Origin: CAVTWS01 sp963738445
Lineage (GTDB): Bacteria; Actinomycetota; Acidimicrobiia; Acidimicrobiales; SHLQ01
Length of the DNA: 64,000 nt
Direction of reading: 5' to 3'
NCBI GenBank assembly: GCA_963738445.1
Contig: CAVTWS010000011.1
Span: forward strand, 62,001-126,000
The notes beneath the pieces were generated by a model. That model did no database searches. It saw only the letters and a list, made by a program, of their open reading frames with translations, and was not told the DNA's origin. The translations under genes and the position numbers were made by a program. Below are positions 1 through 9,310 of the stretch, in pieces (position 1 is the stretch's first letter; each line of letters opens with the position of its first letter).

Positions 1-1371
1 AAGCCCATGCGCCTCGAGCCACCAGACGACCTCGATGGTGAAGCCGTCGTAGAGCTGGGCCACGTCGACGTCGGCGGGCCGCAGGTCGGTGCGGGCCCAC
101 ATCGCCGTCGGCGGTCGCGTAGCCGACCCGGCGTCATGTCCTCCCACTGATCCCACGACGGGCGGCCGTCGATCGACGCCGGCCATGGCCTCGATGCGCA
201 CCGGCGCCCGCAGGTCGGGCGCGCGTCTCGGCGGCCGACACGACGATCGCGGTGGCGCCGTCGACCGGGACGTCGCAGTCGTAGAGGCACATCGGCGTCG
301 AGATCATCCGGGCGGCGAGGTAGTCGTCGATGGTCGAGCGGGTCGCGGTAGACGGCGTCGGGGTTGCAGCGCCGGCGTGGGCCCGCTGGGTGACCGGGAT
401 CCACGCCGAGCTGCTCGCGGGTGACGCCGAACTCGTGCAGGTACCGGGTGGCGTACGGCGCGACCTGCACGACCGGCGACAGCATGCCGACCGGGAGCAG
501 CCACGCGAGCGGGCCCTCGGCGACGGGCTTGGTCGACCCGTAGGCCGGGCGGCCGCCGGCGGCGCGGGCGGCGCTGCCCTCCTTGACCGTGCGGCAGATC
601 ACCGACGTGGCGGGCCTGGCCGGTGGCCACCGCCATGGCCGGTCCGTAGAACGGCAGGCTCATGCCCTCGACCTGTCCCTGCCGCCACGTCGTGCGTGAG
701 CCGCAGGGCGTCCTGGACCTCGTAGAGGTTCGCCGTCGGCGTAGCCCGGCACGTTGGCCACGCCGCCGCCGGGGAACATGGCCAGGCCGTCGATGTCGTC
801 GAGGGTGAGGCCGGCGTCGGCGACCGCGGCCTCGATGGCGTCGAGCGTGAGCTGGAACCCGGAGCGGTCGACCTGGCGGCCGATCGCCGACTGGCCGACC
901 CCGGAGATGACCGCGCGCCGCTCGAACAGATCGAGGCCCCGGCATCACGATCGCGGCCAGCGAAGCTCGGGATCGGCGAAGCCGTCGGGGCCGGGCTCGA
1001 AGCCGATCTCGCACCTCCATGCCGATCCGCATCGGCGGGCTCGCGCCCCGGAACCGGCCCACGACCCGCACGCCCGGATGGCTCGGCGAACTCGACGAGC
1101 ACGATCGCGTACGGCACCTCGAGGTCGGGCAGCCACCGCTGGTGGTTCACCGTGAAGCTGTAGACGTGGCCGGGCCCGGTGATCTCGCTCGGCCACGATC
1201 GATCGGCCGCGACAGGTGCGGCAGATGCCCCGCGGCGGGAACTGCGACGGCGCGCCGCACGTCGTGCAGTGCTCGACGAGGAGGCGGCCTTCGGCGGCGG
1301 CGTCCCAGAACGCCTCGGGTCTCCTCGGTGACCGCCGGAGGGATCCCTGCCGCATCGGGAAGAAAGTACAC
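1..1371 (-). pseudogene. DUF35 (Zn-ribbon/OB-fold) - thiolase-like lipid-transfer protein fusion, frameshifted, 3' end off the left edge
   Basis: Read right to left, the gene starts with an acyl-CoA-associated DUF35 module. A lead-in ending in PAVTEET is followed by AAEGRLLVEHCTTC, then CRTC (two Cys pairs of a Zn ribbon), then an OB-fold stretch (VPYAIVLVEFAEPSG, PPMRIGMEV). It continues without a clear stop into thiolase/SCP2-thiolase sequence (LTLDDIDGLAMFPGGG, MSLPFYGPAMAVATGQARHV). The frame changes many times, so no single reading frame spans it. Start chosen at GTG 1371, just before the conserved lead-in; a longer frame begins at 1407. In actinobacterial steroid side-chain degradation, DUF35 proteins partner Ltp2-type thiolase-fold aldolases; here both are on one chain. 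That role is inference. It is divergent from the oxidoreductase at 1388. Confidence 0.7.
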
Positions 1372-1387
1372 GCTCGCATCATCGTGA

Positions 1388-2381
1388 GTGTACGTCTCGA
1401 CTCCCATGTCGCTGGGGATCGGATCGTGCTGGGCGCGGCGGCCCTCCCCGAGCCGGAACGGGACTGGCTGGCGGCCGTCGAGCAGCCTGCCGATCGAGTC
1501 GGTCTGGCAGGGCGGCCACGTCCTGCCTCGCCACCGGAACCGGCGAGGCCATCACCCGCCTGGCGCTGATGACGGCGTGGACCGAGCGGGTCCGGGTCGG
1601 CACCGCGATCCTGCTGCTGCCGCTCTACCACCCGGTGATCGTGGCCAAGCAGCTCGCCGACCTCGACGCCCGCTCCGGCGGTCGGGTCTCGGTGGGCGTC
1701 GGGGTCGGGCGGCGAGTTCCCCGCAGGAGTTCGAGGCGGTCGGCGTGCCCGTGTCGCCGAGCGGGGCGCGCCGCACCGACGAGGCGATGGACGTGCTGCG
1801 GGCCCTGTGGACCGGGCGAGCCGGTCACCCACCACGGCCGGTTCTTCGACCTCGACGGCGTCGACCCTCCGTGCCGGTGCAGCCGCGACGCCCGCCGGGT
1901 CGGCCCGGCGGACCACCGCATCGTCGTGTCGGGCCGCAAGGAGCCGGCCATGCGCCGCGCCGCCCGCCTCGGCGACGGCTGGATGCCCTACCTCGTCTCG
2001 CCGGACGCGTACGCCCGCTCCGTGGCGACGGTGACCGCCGAGGCGGCGAGCGCCGGCCGGGACCTCGACGGGTTCGAGTGGATGCTCTACCTCTACTGCT
2101 CGATCCGGGCCGACGGCGATCAGGCCCGCGACGACGTCGCCACGTTCCTCGGCGGCGCCTATGGCGACAAGCCGCCGGCGCGATGCTCGACCGCATCGCC
2201 CCGGCCGGCACGCCCGAGGAGGTCGCCGCCCGGCTCCAGGCCTACGTCGACGCCGGGCGTGCGCCACATCGTCATCTCGCCGGCGACGCCCGAGGACACG
2301 CTCGAGGTCGTCACCCTCGCCGCCGAGGAGGTGCTGCCCGCGGCTCGCACCTGCCGGCGGTCGACCCGTGGCCCGGCATGA
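1388..2381 (+). pseudogene. LLM-class (luciferase-like, probably F420-dependent) oxidoreductase, frameshifted
   Basis: About 330 codons of luciferase-like monooxygenase sequence spread over several frames. Recognisable pieces are STPMSLGI at the start, TAWTERVRVGTAILLLPLYH and PVIVAKQLADLDARSGGRV (the family's typical second and third strand regions), GEPVTHHGRFFDLDGV, SGRKEPAMRRAARLGDGWMP and, near the end, GVRHIVISPATPEDTLEVV. Enzymes of this fold in actinobacteria usually take a hydride from reduced F420; FMN use cannot be excluded. The stop overlaps the following CoA-transferase start by ATGA at 2378-2381, so the two were built as an operon. Indels lie mostly in short G or C runs. Start GTG 1388 gives the family-like N-terminus; GTG 1384 is an alternative. 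Confidence 0.72.
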
Positions 2382-4701
2382 CCGGGCCGTGCACCGGGCT
2401 CACCGGTCGTCGAGGTCGCCGTCGGCGTCAGCGACCTCGGCCTCGGCCTGGCCGGGGCGTGCGCCGGGCATGCTCCTCGCCGACCTCGGCGCGGACGTCG
2501 TCCGCGTCGTCGGCACCGACGCCGGCCGTCGATCGACGCCGATCGTCACGTGGGCGCCGGCCGTGGCACCGCGACAAGCGAGTCGTCGCGCGCCGACGAC
2601 GCCGCGACCGATGCTCGACGAACTGCTCGCGGTGCCGACGTGGCGCTGGTCTACGGCACCGAAGCGGTCGATCGAGGAGCGCGGCCTCGGCTACGACGAC
2701 CTCGCTGCGCGGCCAACCCGTCGCTCGTCTACGCCCGGTGCCGGCCGAGCCGCACCGCCGACGGGCGAGGTCGACGACTACGGCCTGCTCGTCGAGGCCC
2801 GGTCCGGGTTCTGCACCCAGCTCGCCGGCCACCGCCCCGGCCCGATCTTCGTCGACGTCCGCGCCACCGGTTCGGGCGCGGCGTTCCTCCTCACCACCTC
2901 GGTGCTCGCCCTCCTGCGGCGCCGGGCCCTCACCGGCGCCGGCGGCTGGGCCGAGACCTCGCTCTACGACGGCATGCTCGCCACGCTCGGCTGCATGATC
3001 GGACGGTCCGAGCGGGCCGCCCCGACGATCGAGAGCTACTGGGAGAAGGGCTCGACGTTCCCGAACTTCCTGTACCGCTGCGCCGACGGCGAGCTCATCC
3101 AGGTGTGGTTCGGCGGCAAGGGCATGTACGCCAAGCTGCTCGAGGTGCTCGGCGACGAGCCGAGCGCCGAGGGCTACTACGCCGACCAGATGAGCGGGCC
3201 GGCTCGGCGAGCGGGCCGCAGCGTTGGCGCTCGTTCTTCGCCACCCGGCCGCGCGACGAGTGGATCGAGCGGCTCCGCGCCGGCCGGCGTGGCGTGCGAG
3301 CCGGTCTCGGCCCGGGGGAGGCGCTGGCCGAGCCGCACCTGCGCCGAGATCGGCCTGGCCGTCACCCTCGACGGTGCGCCACGACATCGTCGTCGGCTCA
3401 CCGATCACCGTGGCCCCGCTCGACTGCTGGCGCCGACACGTCAGCCCGGCCATCGACCGGCTCCGAGCCGTCCGGGCGGCCGACGACCGGTACCGGGGCG
3501 GGTCTGCTCGCGTGGCCTGAAGGTGCTCGACTTCTCCGCCTTCGTCGCCGGGCCGCTCGGCCGCCCAGGTGCTCGCCGACCTCGGCGCCGACGTGATCAA
3601 GGTCGAGCCGCCCGAGGGCGAGGCCATGCGGGCCGCCGCCTACGCCATCGCCGCCTGCCAGCGCGGCAAGCGCAGCCTGGCCCTCGACATCGGCGCCGCC
3701 GAGGCCCGGCCGGTCGTCGAGCGCCTGCTCCGAGTGGGCCGACGTCGTGCTGCACAACTTCCGGGTCGGGGTGGCCGAGCGCCTCGGGCATCGACGAGGC
3801 GACCGTCGCCCAGCTGAACCCCGGCGCCGTGTACTGCCACGCCAGCGGCGTTCGGGCCGACCGGCCCCCGGGCCACGCTCCCCGGCAACGACGCGCTCGA
3901 TGCAGGCAGTGACCGGGTTCGAGCGGGCCGTCGGCGGCGAGGGCAACGAACCGATCGCCGGCACCTGGATCCCGATCGACATGACCGGGCGGGTGGGTCG
4001 CCGCCGCCGGCATCCTCGCCGGGCTCTACGCCCGCGCCGTCCACGGGCGGCGGCCAGCGGGTCGGCGACCAGCCTGCTCGGGCGCGGGCATGCTGCTGCA
4101 GAGCGGCGTGTTACCTGCACGACGGCGACGTGGTGCGCGGGCCGCAGCTCGATCGCAACCAGACCGGCTACGGCCCGGGCTACCGCATCTACGAGGGCGG
4201 CCGACGGCGCTGGTTCGCCCTGGTCCTTCCCGATCGGCAGGCCTGGGCCCGTCTGCGGCGCGATCGTGCCCGGGCTCCCGACCGCGTACGCGCCGCTGCG
4301 GGGCGACGGTGCTGCCGGCGCGGCCATCGCGACCGCGGCCGAGGCGGTGCTCGAGACGGCCTTCGCCGCGGCACCGGCGGCGGAGTGGGTCGACCGGCTC
4401 CGCGCGGCCGGGCTGCCGGTCGAGCCGGTGGCGGAGATGGACCGCGACCAGTTCCGGCGGGCGATCCTCGACGATCCCGATGAACCGGGCCCTCGGACGG
4501 GTCGTCGCCTACGAGACCGACGAGTGGGGCCACTTCGAGCAGATCGGCCCCCTGCTCCGCTGCGGCCCCGATCGCGGCGACGGTCCCCGGCGCATGCTTC
4601 CCGCCGTGGGCGAGCACACCGTCGAGGTGCTGGCCGAGCTCGGCGTCGACGCGGCCGCAATCGATTCCCTGCTGGCCGCCAAGGTCGCCCATCAGGCTTG
4701 A
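2378..4701 (+). pseudogene. Tandem (double-domain) family III CoA-transferase, CaiB/Frc type, frameshifted
   Basis: Two CaiB-like halves are joined head to tail, about 775 codons in all against about 400 for a single-domain member. The first half (about 2378-3500) has LADLGADVVRVVGTDAG and ends with a typical C-terminal segment. The second (about 3520-4701) restarts with LKVLDFSAFVAGPL, LADLGADVIKVEPPEGEA and QRGKRSLALDI. In the second half the catalytic Asp motif is present (PGNDALMQAVTG). The equivalent place in the first half reads DDYGLLVEARSG, with Gly instead of Asp. Family III enzymes move CoA between carboxylic acids through an Asp-anhydride. The frame shifts repeatedly before 4000, fewer times later. 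The gene ends at TGA 4701 just before the toxin-antitoxin pair. Confidence 0.75.
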
Positions 4702-4733
4702 CGGGTCAGCGGTCGACGATCTGTCGCACCGAT

Positions 4734-4741
4734 GCTACACT
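4734..4741 (+). promoter_or_regulatory. Extended -10 (TGC TACACT) for the toxin-antitoxin pair
   Basis: TG followed by one base and TACACT matches an extended -10 element. Only six bases separate it from ATG 4748, so transcription would begin at or next to the start codon and give a leaderless mRNA, as is common in actinobacteria. No -35 at normal spacing is seen. Confidence 0.45.
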
Positions 4742-4747
4742 CGTCGC

Positions 4748-4999
4748 ATGCTGACGGTTGCCTCCCGGGAGCTACGGAACGAGACCCGTTCGTTGCTCGA
4801 TCGCGTCGCCGCCGGCGAAACCATCACCATCACCGTTGATGGTCGACCGGTCGCCCTGCTCTCGCCTCTTCCCCGGCGGGCCCGCTGGATGACGCGCCAA
4901 GCGTTTGGAGCCGCCGTCACCACCCATCAGGCTGACGCCGGTTTGCGAGCGGAACTCGCCGCCCTCGCTCCCGACACCACCGATGACCTCCCGTTGTGA
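4748..4999 (+). CDS. Phd/YefM-type antitoxin (VapB role)
   Basis: An 83-residue protein with the compact Phd/YefM fold signature: SRELRNETRSLLDRVAAGETITITVDGRPVA split as helix, RVAAGE turn and ITVDGRPVALLSPL strand at residues 5-41. The C-terminal tail (residues 55-83, acidic and Ala-rich) would be the toxin-neutralising segment. Antitoxins of this type bind their own promoter as dimers and block the partner PIN ribonuclease. The stop codon overlaps the toxin start by GTGA (4996-4999), so translation is coupled. The start ATG 4748 follows a -10 element by six bases. The pair sits right after a frameshift-rich block, a common setting for mobile toxin-antitoxin modules, but no transfer marks are visible. 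Confidence 0.85.
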   Translation: MLTVASRELRNETRSLLDRVAAGETITITVDGRPVALLSPLPRRARWMTRQAFGAAVTTHQADAGLRAELAALAPDTTDDLPL

Positions 5000-5385
5000 C
5001 CTCCCGGGCCGTCGCCGATACGTCGATCTTCATCGCCGACGAAACCGGGCGTTCACTCGACCCGACGGCGTTCCCCGACGAGATCGCCGTTTCGATCATC
5101 ACCATCGGCGAGTTGCGGGCCGGGGTGTTGGCCGCCGCCGATGTCATCACCCGTGATCGGCGGCTCCGGACGCTCACGGCAGCGCTCGAGCTGGATCCGA
5201 TTCCGATCGATCATCCCGTGGCGGAGTGCTGGGCGACGCTCCGGGTGGTGCTGCGGGATCAGGGCCTTCGCATGGGTGTCAACGATTCGTGGATCGCCGC
5301 GACGGCGATCGCCCTCGGCGTCCCCGTGCTCACCCAGGACGACGGCTTCCCGGAGCTCGATCAGCTCCGCGTGCTGCGCGTCTGA
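4996..5385 (+). CDS. vapC: PIN-domain ribonuclease toxin, VapC family
   Basis: A 129-residue PIN domain, the usual VapC length. The acidic metal-binding residues are in order: Asp8 (VADTSIF), Glu39 (TIGELRAG), Asp97 (VNDSWIAATA) and Asp115/116 (VLTQDDGF). VapC toxins cleave tRNA or rRNA with Mg2+ or Mn2+; the RNA target cannot be predicted here. GTG 4996 overlaps the antitoxin stop, fixing the start and the operon order antitoxin-toxin. All catalytic residues are intact, so the toxin is probably active. The partner is Phd/YefM-like rather than AbrB-like, a frequent combination in actinobacteria. Confidence 0.9.
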   Translation: MTSRAVADTSIFIADETGRSLDPTAFPDEIAVSIITIGELRAGVLAAADVITRDRRLRTLTAALELDPIPIDHPVAECWATLRVVLRDQGLRMGVNDSWIAATAIALGVPVLTQDDGFPELDQLRVLRV

Positions 5386-5393
5386 ACATCGAG

Positions 5394-6263
5394 CTATCGG
5401 CGGGCGGTGACCAGCCAGGCGGCGGCCGGAAGGCCGACGAGCCCGTCGACGCACAGCGACTCGAACCGCTCGGTCAGCGCGGCGGCGGCCCGCTCTCTCA
5501 GGTCCGCACCCCCGGTGGCGAGGAGAGCCCGCGCCGCCGAGGTGGCGAGCGCCTGGTCGACCGCGCCCGGGACCCCGTCGTTGCCTCCGAGGCGGGCGGT
5601 CGTCTCGAACGACGTGATCGATCGGGTGGACCACCCGGAGTCGGCGAGGACCCGGTCCACGAACGTCGCATCGCCGAACGCGAATGGTCCGACGCCAGCG
5701 GCGGGGAGGGGTGGGGGTTCGTCCATCAACGACCGCAGCGCCTCGACCGGCGCCATCATCCACGGATTGCGGGCGATCGGCTGCCAGCACACGAAGGCGA
5801 TCCGCCCGTCCGGTCGGGTCGCGGCCCCGAGGTTGGCGAAGGCCGTCACCGGATCGGCGAAGAACATGACGCCGCACCGGCTCACCACCGCGTCGTACGG
5901 GCCGCCGAGGGGATCCACCTGCACGTCGCCGACCGCGAAGGTGGAGTCGGCGCCGGCCTCCGTGGCCCGCTCCCGGGCGCGAGCGATCATCGGCGGCGAG
6001 ATGTCGATCCCGTGCACCCGCGCCCCGCGTGCCGATACCGCCAGCGCCGTCGAGCCGAACCCGCAGCCGACATCGAGCACGAACTCGCCGGCCGCGGGCG
6101 CCAGCATCTCGACCAGCGCGGCGTTGAACGGCTCCAGCATCACGTCGAAGGCCGTTTCCCCCCGCACCCAGTTGGGCCCGCCTTCGTCGGTCCAGTACCG
6201 CCTCTGTTCGGCGTTTCCGTTGCTCGTCGACTCATCCACGTCGGCCGACGCTAGTGCGTCCAC
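5394..6263 (-). CDS. SAM-dependent class I methyltransferase
   Basis: A 289-residue protein with a Rossmann methyltransferase core. Motif I is VLDVGCGFGSTALAVS, followed by GIDISPPMIARARERA (acidic ribose-binding loop), FAVGDVQVD and the post-motif FVCWQPIARNPWM typical of the UbiE/COQ5-like small-molecule group. The opening NAEQRRYWTDEGGPNWV is characteristic of a family of actinobacterial methyltransferases acting on unknown small molecules. I chose GTG 6263. Longer frames would run into the SnoaL-like gene ending at 6287, and the family N-terminus begins a few residues later. It is the last gene of a minus-strand trio with the SnoaL-like protein and TetR regulator. Substrate unknown. Confidence 0.85.
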   Translation of the reverse strand: MDALASADVDESTSNGNAEQRRYWTDEGGPNWVRGETAFDVMLEPFNAALVEMLAPAAGEFVLDVGCGFGSTALAVSARGARVHGIDISPPMIARARERATEAGADSTFAVGDVQVDPLGGPYDAVVSRCGVMFFADPVTAFANLGAATRPDGRIAFVCWQPIARNPWMMAPVEALRSLMDEPPPLPAAGVGPFAFGDATFVDRVLADSGWSTRSITSFETTARLGGNDGVPGAVDQALATSAARALLATGGADLRERAAAALTERFESLCVDGLVGLPAAAWLVTARR

Positions 6264-6286
6264 CAGGCCGGCCGGGCGGCGTTCGA

Positions 6287-6715
6287 TCAGCCGTCGAGCG
6301 TGGCGAGGAGCGCGGCCGTGTCCTGCTGGAACACGCGGATCTCGGTGATGCGACCGCCGACGACCCGGAACAGCTCGACGACGTCGACCGTCGCCGCGCG
6401 GCCCGTCGCCGTGGCCGTCCACGTCTGGGTGGTGACCTGAACGGCCCGGTCGGCGCCCCAGCCGAGCACTTCGGCGCCGACGATCTGGCGCTCCCAGTGC
6501 GCCGCGAATCGTTCCGCCATGGCGGCCATTCCGTCGAGGCCCGTGTGCCAGCCGCCGTGGGGGAGCGAGGCGGGCTGCTCGATCCGCAGCTCCGGGTCGT
6601 ACAACGAGCGGGCCGCCTCCAGGTCCCCGGATCGGAAACGCCGGGACAGCTCGACGATCACTGCCGCCGCGTCGGCACCCGATGCGCCCGCACCCGATGC
6701 CTCAGCCGGGGTCAA
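6287..6715 (-). CDS. SnoaL-like / NTF2-fold protein
   Basis: A 142-residue protein of the NTF2-like SnoaL family. It begins with a long helix (AVIVELSRRFRSGDLEAARSLY), then the cone-forming strands (YDPELRIEQPAS, ADRAVQVTTQTWTATATG, GGRITEIRVFQQDTAALLA). These folds form small-molecule pockets, either as isomerase/cyclase/hydrolase-type enzymes or as binding proteins. No catalytic set can be assigned. The likely start is TTG 6715, which overlaps the TetR stop by TTGA; a start further inside would trim the Ala/Gly-rich N-terminus. Tight coupling to tetR and the methyltransferase suggests one transcript from the tetR promoter. Confidence 0.75.
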   Translation of the reverse strand: MTPAEASGAGASGADAAAVIVELSRRFRSGDLEAARSLYDPELRIEQPASLPHGGWHTGLDGMAAMAERFAAHWERQIVGAEVLGWGADRAVQVTTQTWTATATGRAATVDVVELFRVVGGRITEIRVFQQDTAALLATLDG

Positions 6716-7377
6716 CCGGCGCCGATCGCCGGAAAGAAGCCGTCACGGGTGCCCTGCGTGACGAGCTCGATCGCCCGGTCCTTGTCGAACTTCGGGTCGA
6801 AGCTGCTCTCCATCGCCAGCACCAGCGCGATGCCCATGACGGCGCGGGCCGAGATGTCGGGGGACTCGAACTCGAAGCCGTAGCGGCGCTCGACCTCGCG
6901 CCAGGCATCGGCGAGGCGGTCCATGGCGGTGGCGAAGTGCTTCGTGTAGAAGTTGCGGGCCACCCGGGGATCCCCGAACAGCACCAAGCCGAGAAGCGGG
7001 AGCACCTCGCCGAGCGTGGACAGCAACTGCCGGTAGAGCCCGTTCAGCGCCTCGATCTGGCGTTGTGGGGTGAGGGGCTGGTCACGGTCGACGCCCTCGC
7101 TGGCCGCCACCAGATCGTCGATGGCCTCCCGCAACGGTTCGACGACGGCCTCGATGAACAGCTGGTCCTTGCTCTCGAAGTGTCGGTAGATGATGCCTTC
7201 GCTGATGCCGGCGTAGTCGGCGATGACCCGGATGGTCGTGCCGTTGACGTCGCCGGTCTCGGAGAAGGCCCGCCGGGCCGCCTCCAGGATCGAGCTGCGG
7301 CGCGCCTCGGCGGTGAGGCGTTTGCGTGGGGCCTCGGTGGGGCCCGATCCGGTCGGCCGGGTCGTCTGCTTCGCCAT
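6712..7377 (-). CDS. TetR family transcriptional regulator
   Basis: A 221-residue TetR regulator. The N-terminal helix-turn-helix is clear: RRSSILEAARRAFSE (residues about 26-40), then TTIRVIADYAGISEGIIYRHF and ESKDQLF. The remaining 150 residues are the all-helical ligand-binding and dimer domain, rich in hydrophobic residues around LLSTLGEVLPLLGLVLF. Such proteins repress neighbouring genes until an inducer, in catabolic clusters often an acyl-CoA, binds. A perfect 18-bp palindrome (7408-7425) lies between its start and the divergent alcohol dehydrogenase at 7473, the expected operator. Genes downstream on the same strand are the SnoaL-like protein and methyltransferase. Confidence 0.93.
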   Translation of the reverse strand: MAKQTTRPTGSGPTEAPRKRLTAEARRSSILEAARRAFSETGDVNGTTIRVIADYAGISEGIIYRHFESKDQLFIEAVVEPLREAIDDLVAASEGVDRDQPLTPQRQIEALNGLYRQLLSTLGEVLPLLGLVLFGDPRVARNFYTKHFATAMDRLADAWREVERRYGFEFESPDISARAVMGIALVLAMESSFDPKFDKDRAIELVTQGTRDGFFPAIGAG

Positions 7378-7407
7378 CGAGGGGCAGGCTAGGGCACCCG
7401 CGTAGCC

Positions 7408-7425
7408 TGAGCGAGCACTCGCTCA
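7408..7425. promoter_or_regulatory. Perfect palindromic operator, TetR type
   Basis: TGAGCGAG-CA-CTCGCTCA: two 8-base arms fully complementary around a 2-base centre. It lies in the 95-base gap between tetR (start 7377) and the alcohol dehydrogenase (start 7473), 5 bases upstream of a possible -10 (TATGTT, 7431-7436). Binding here would block both promoters. Confidence 0.7.
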
Positions 7426-7472
7426 CAAAGTATGTTTGGGTGTGGGGTCGACGCGATGGAGAGGGTGAGCCG

Positions 7473-8549
7473 ATGAAGGCTGCGGTCGCATATTCGGCCG
7501 GAGAACCGCTGGTCCTGGAGCAGCTGGACCTGCCCGAGGTCGGCCCGCGCGATGTGCTCGTGCGGTTGCGGGCGAGCGGCATCTGCCACACGGACCTCAC
7601 CGTCGTCGACGGGCTGTCGGCGCTGCCGTTGCCCATGGTGCCCGGCCACGAAGGCTGCGGTGTGGTCGAAGAGGTGGGCGCCGAGGTTCGCCGCGTTCGC
7701 CTGGGCGACCGGGTGCTGGCGTCGGTGTCGCCGGCGTGCGGCACCTGCTGGTGGTGCACCAACGGCATGTCGAACCACTGCGAGCTCAAGGGCGCCGTGT
7801 CCGCCACGCCCCGGTTCACCCTGCCCGACGGGCGCCGCGCGCCCGCCTTGTGCGGATGCGGCACGTTCGCCGAGGCCATGGTGGTCGACGAAGCGTCGGT
7901 CGTCGCCGTCGAGACCGACCTCCCGGACGAGCAGCTCGCCTTGCTCGGCTGCGGGGTCACCACGGGCCTCGGCGCCGCGTTCAACACCGCGGGCGTGACC
8001 CCGGGGTCGAGCGTCGCCGTCATCGGCTGCGGCGGGGTGGGCCAGTCGGTGATCCAGGGGGCCCGCATCGCCGGCGCCACCACCATCGTGGCCATCGACC
8101 TCGGCGCGGGGCGCCGGGACGACGCCCTCCGAATCGGCGCCACCCACGCCATCACCCCGGCCGACGGCGACCCGGTGAGCCAGGTGCGGGCCCTCACCCA
8201 GGGGCGGGGCGTCGACTTCGGTTTCGAGGTCGTCGGTCGGCCCGAGCTCATGGTGCAGGCCTTCGACATGACCCGCACCGCGGGCACCGTCACCCTCGTC
8301 GGCATGCCGCCGAAAGGCGCGGTGCTCACGCTCCCCGCCGTGGCGGCCATCTTTTCGGGCAAGCGGATCGCCGGTTCGGTCGTCGGCGGTGCGCAGATCC
8401 TGCGCGACTTCCCGAAGTTCGTCCGGCTGGCCGAATCGGGCCGCCTCGATCTGGCCTCGATGGTCTCGAAGCGGATCAGCCTCGACGACATCAACCTCGG
8501 CATCGACCTGCTCCGCCAGGCCGAAGGCGTCCGAACGGTCGTGATGTAA
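7473..8549 (+). CDS. Zn-dependent alcohol dehydrogenase (MDR family)
   Basis: A 358-residue medium-chain dehydrogenase. Catalytic zinc ligands are Cys38 (SGICHTD), His59 and Glu60 (PGHEGCG). A structural zinc lobe has four Cys (SPACGTCWWCTNGMSNHC). The NAD site reads VIGCGGVGQSVIQGA followed by an acidic Asp (VAIDLGAGRRDDA), which favours NAD over NADP. The reaction is alcohol to aldehyde or ketone. ATG 7473 gives the canonical MKAAVAYSAGEPL start; the longer frame upstream covers the operator. It is the first gene of a catabolic run (SDR, two acyl-CoA dehydrogenases, Rieske, CoA-transferase) and probably controlled by the divergent TetR. The gap to the next gene is 2 bases. Confidence 0.93.
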   Translation: MKAAVAYSAGEPLVLEQLDLPEVGPRDVLVRLRASGICHTDLTVVDGLSALPLPMVPGHEGCGVVEEVGAEVRRVRLGDRVLASVSPACGTCWWCTNGMSNHCELKGAVSATPRFTLPDGRRAPALCGCGTFAEAMVVDEASVVAVETDLPDEQLALLGCGVTTGLGAAFNTAGVTPGSSVAVIGCGGVGQSVIQGARIAGATTIVAIDLGAGRRDDALRIGATHAITPADGDPVSQVRALTQGRGVDFGFEVVGRPELMVQAFDMTRTAGTVTLVGMPPKGAVLTLPAVAAIFSGKRIAGSVVGGAQILRDFPKFVRLAESGRLDLASMVSKRISLDDINLGIDLLRQAEGVRTVVM

Positions 8550-8551
8550 CC

Positions 8552-9310
8552 GTGGTGCCGGATCGGTTCCTGCTCGACGATCGGGTGGCGCTCGTGACCG
8601 GGGGCTCCTCCGGGCTCGGCGAGGCCGTGGCCCGGGCCCTGACCGAAGCCGGAGCACGTGTGGCCGTAGTGGCGCGGCGCCTCGACCGGCTCGAGGCGCT
8701 CGCAGCCGAGATCGGCGTCCATCCGGTGGTGTGCGATCTGCTCGATCCCGCCCAGGTCGACACCGTCGTTCCCCGGGTCGTCGAGGCCCTCGGACCGCCG
8801 GAGATCCTGGTCAACGTGGCCGGGGGCATCGCCTCGGGACTCCAGGCGGAGGACGAACCGCTCGACACCATCGAGCGGACCCTCGGGCTCAACCTGGTGG
8901 CGCCGTTCCGACTCAGCCAGGCGGTCTTCCCGCACATGGTCGCCGCCGGTCGCGGCTCCATCGTCAACGTCTCGTCGATCAGCGGACTGGTGGGCATCCC
9001 GTCGATCCCGCAGGCGTCTTACGCCGCGAGCAAGGCCGGGCTCTCGGGGCTCACCGTCGAGCTCGCCGTGCAGTGGGCATGCCACCGGATCCGGGTGAAC
9101 ACGGTCGCCCCCGGGTTCTTCCGCAGCGAGATCACCGAGACCCTGTACGGATCGGACAAGGGCCGTGAGTGGCTGCGTCGCCACACCCCCCTGCCCGATG
9201 AAGGCACTGCGGATGACATCGTCGGAGCGATCCTGTGGCTGGTCGGCGACGCCGGTCGGTTCGTCACCGGCCAGACCATCGCCGTCGATGGCGGCTGGAC
9301 CGCCCGGTGA
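8552..9310 (+). CDS. Short-chain dehydrogenase/reductase
   Basis: A 252-residue classical SDR. The cofactor loop is TGGSSGLG with Arg further on (VVARRLDRLE), compatible with NADP or NAD. NVAGG is the NAG-type stabilising motif, Ser in VNVSSISG, and Tyr157/Lys161 in YAASK complete the catalytic set. The C-terminal VTGQTIAVDGGWT is typical of the FabG-like group. It oxidises or reduces a hydroxyl or keto group on an unknown substrate. Starts at GTG 8552 or the next GTG; both sit right behind the dehydrogenase stop (8549). The stop overlaps the ATG of the acyl-CoA dehydrogenase by one base (9310), indicating one operon. Confidence 0.92.
   Translation: MVPDRFLLDDRVALVTGGSSGLGEAVARALTEAGARVAVVARRLDRLEALAAEIGVHPVVCDLLDPAQVDTVVPRVVEALGPPEILVNVAGGIASGLQAEDEPLDTIERTLGLNLVAPFRLSQAVFPHMVAAGRGSIVNVSSISGLVGIPSIPQASYAASKAGLSGLTVELAVQWACHRIRVNTVAPGFFRSEITETLYGSDKGREWLRRHTPLPDEGTADDIVGAILWLVGDAGRFVTGQTIAVDGGWTAR

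Noticed and set aside
1340..1400. GTACAC...GTGTAC inverted repeat as an operator for the divergent genes
   Set aside because: Arms pair over only six bases and the area overlaps coding starts in a frameshift-prone patch, so the sequence itself is uncertain.
4698..4703. TTGACG as the -35 box of the toxin-antitoxin promoter
   Set aside because: It is 32 bases from the -10, far beyond the 16-19 base spacing needed.
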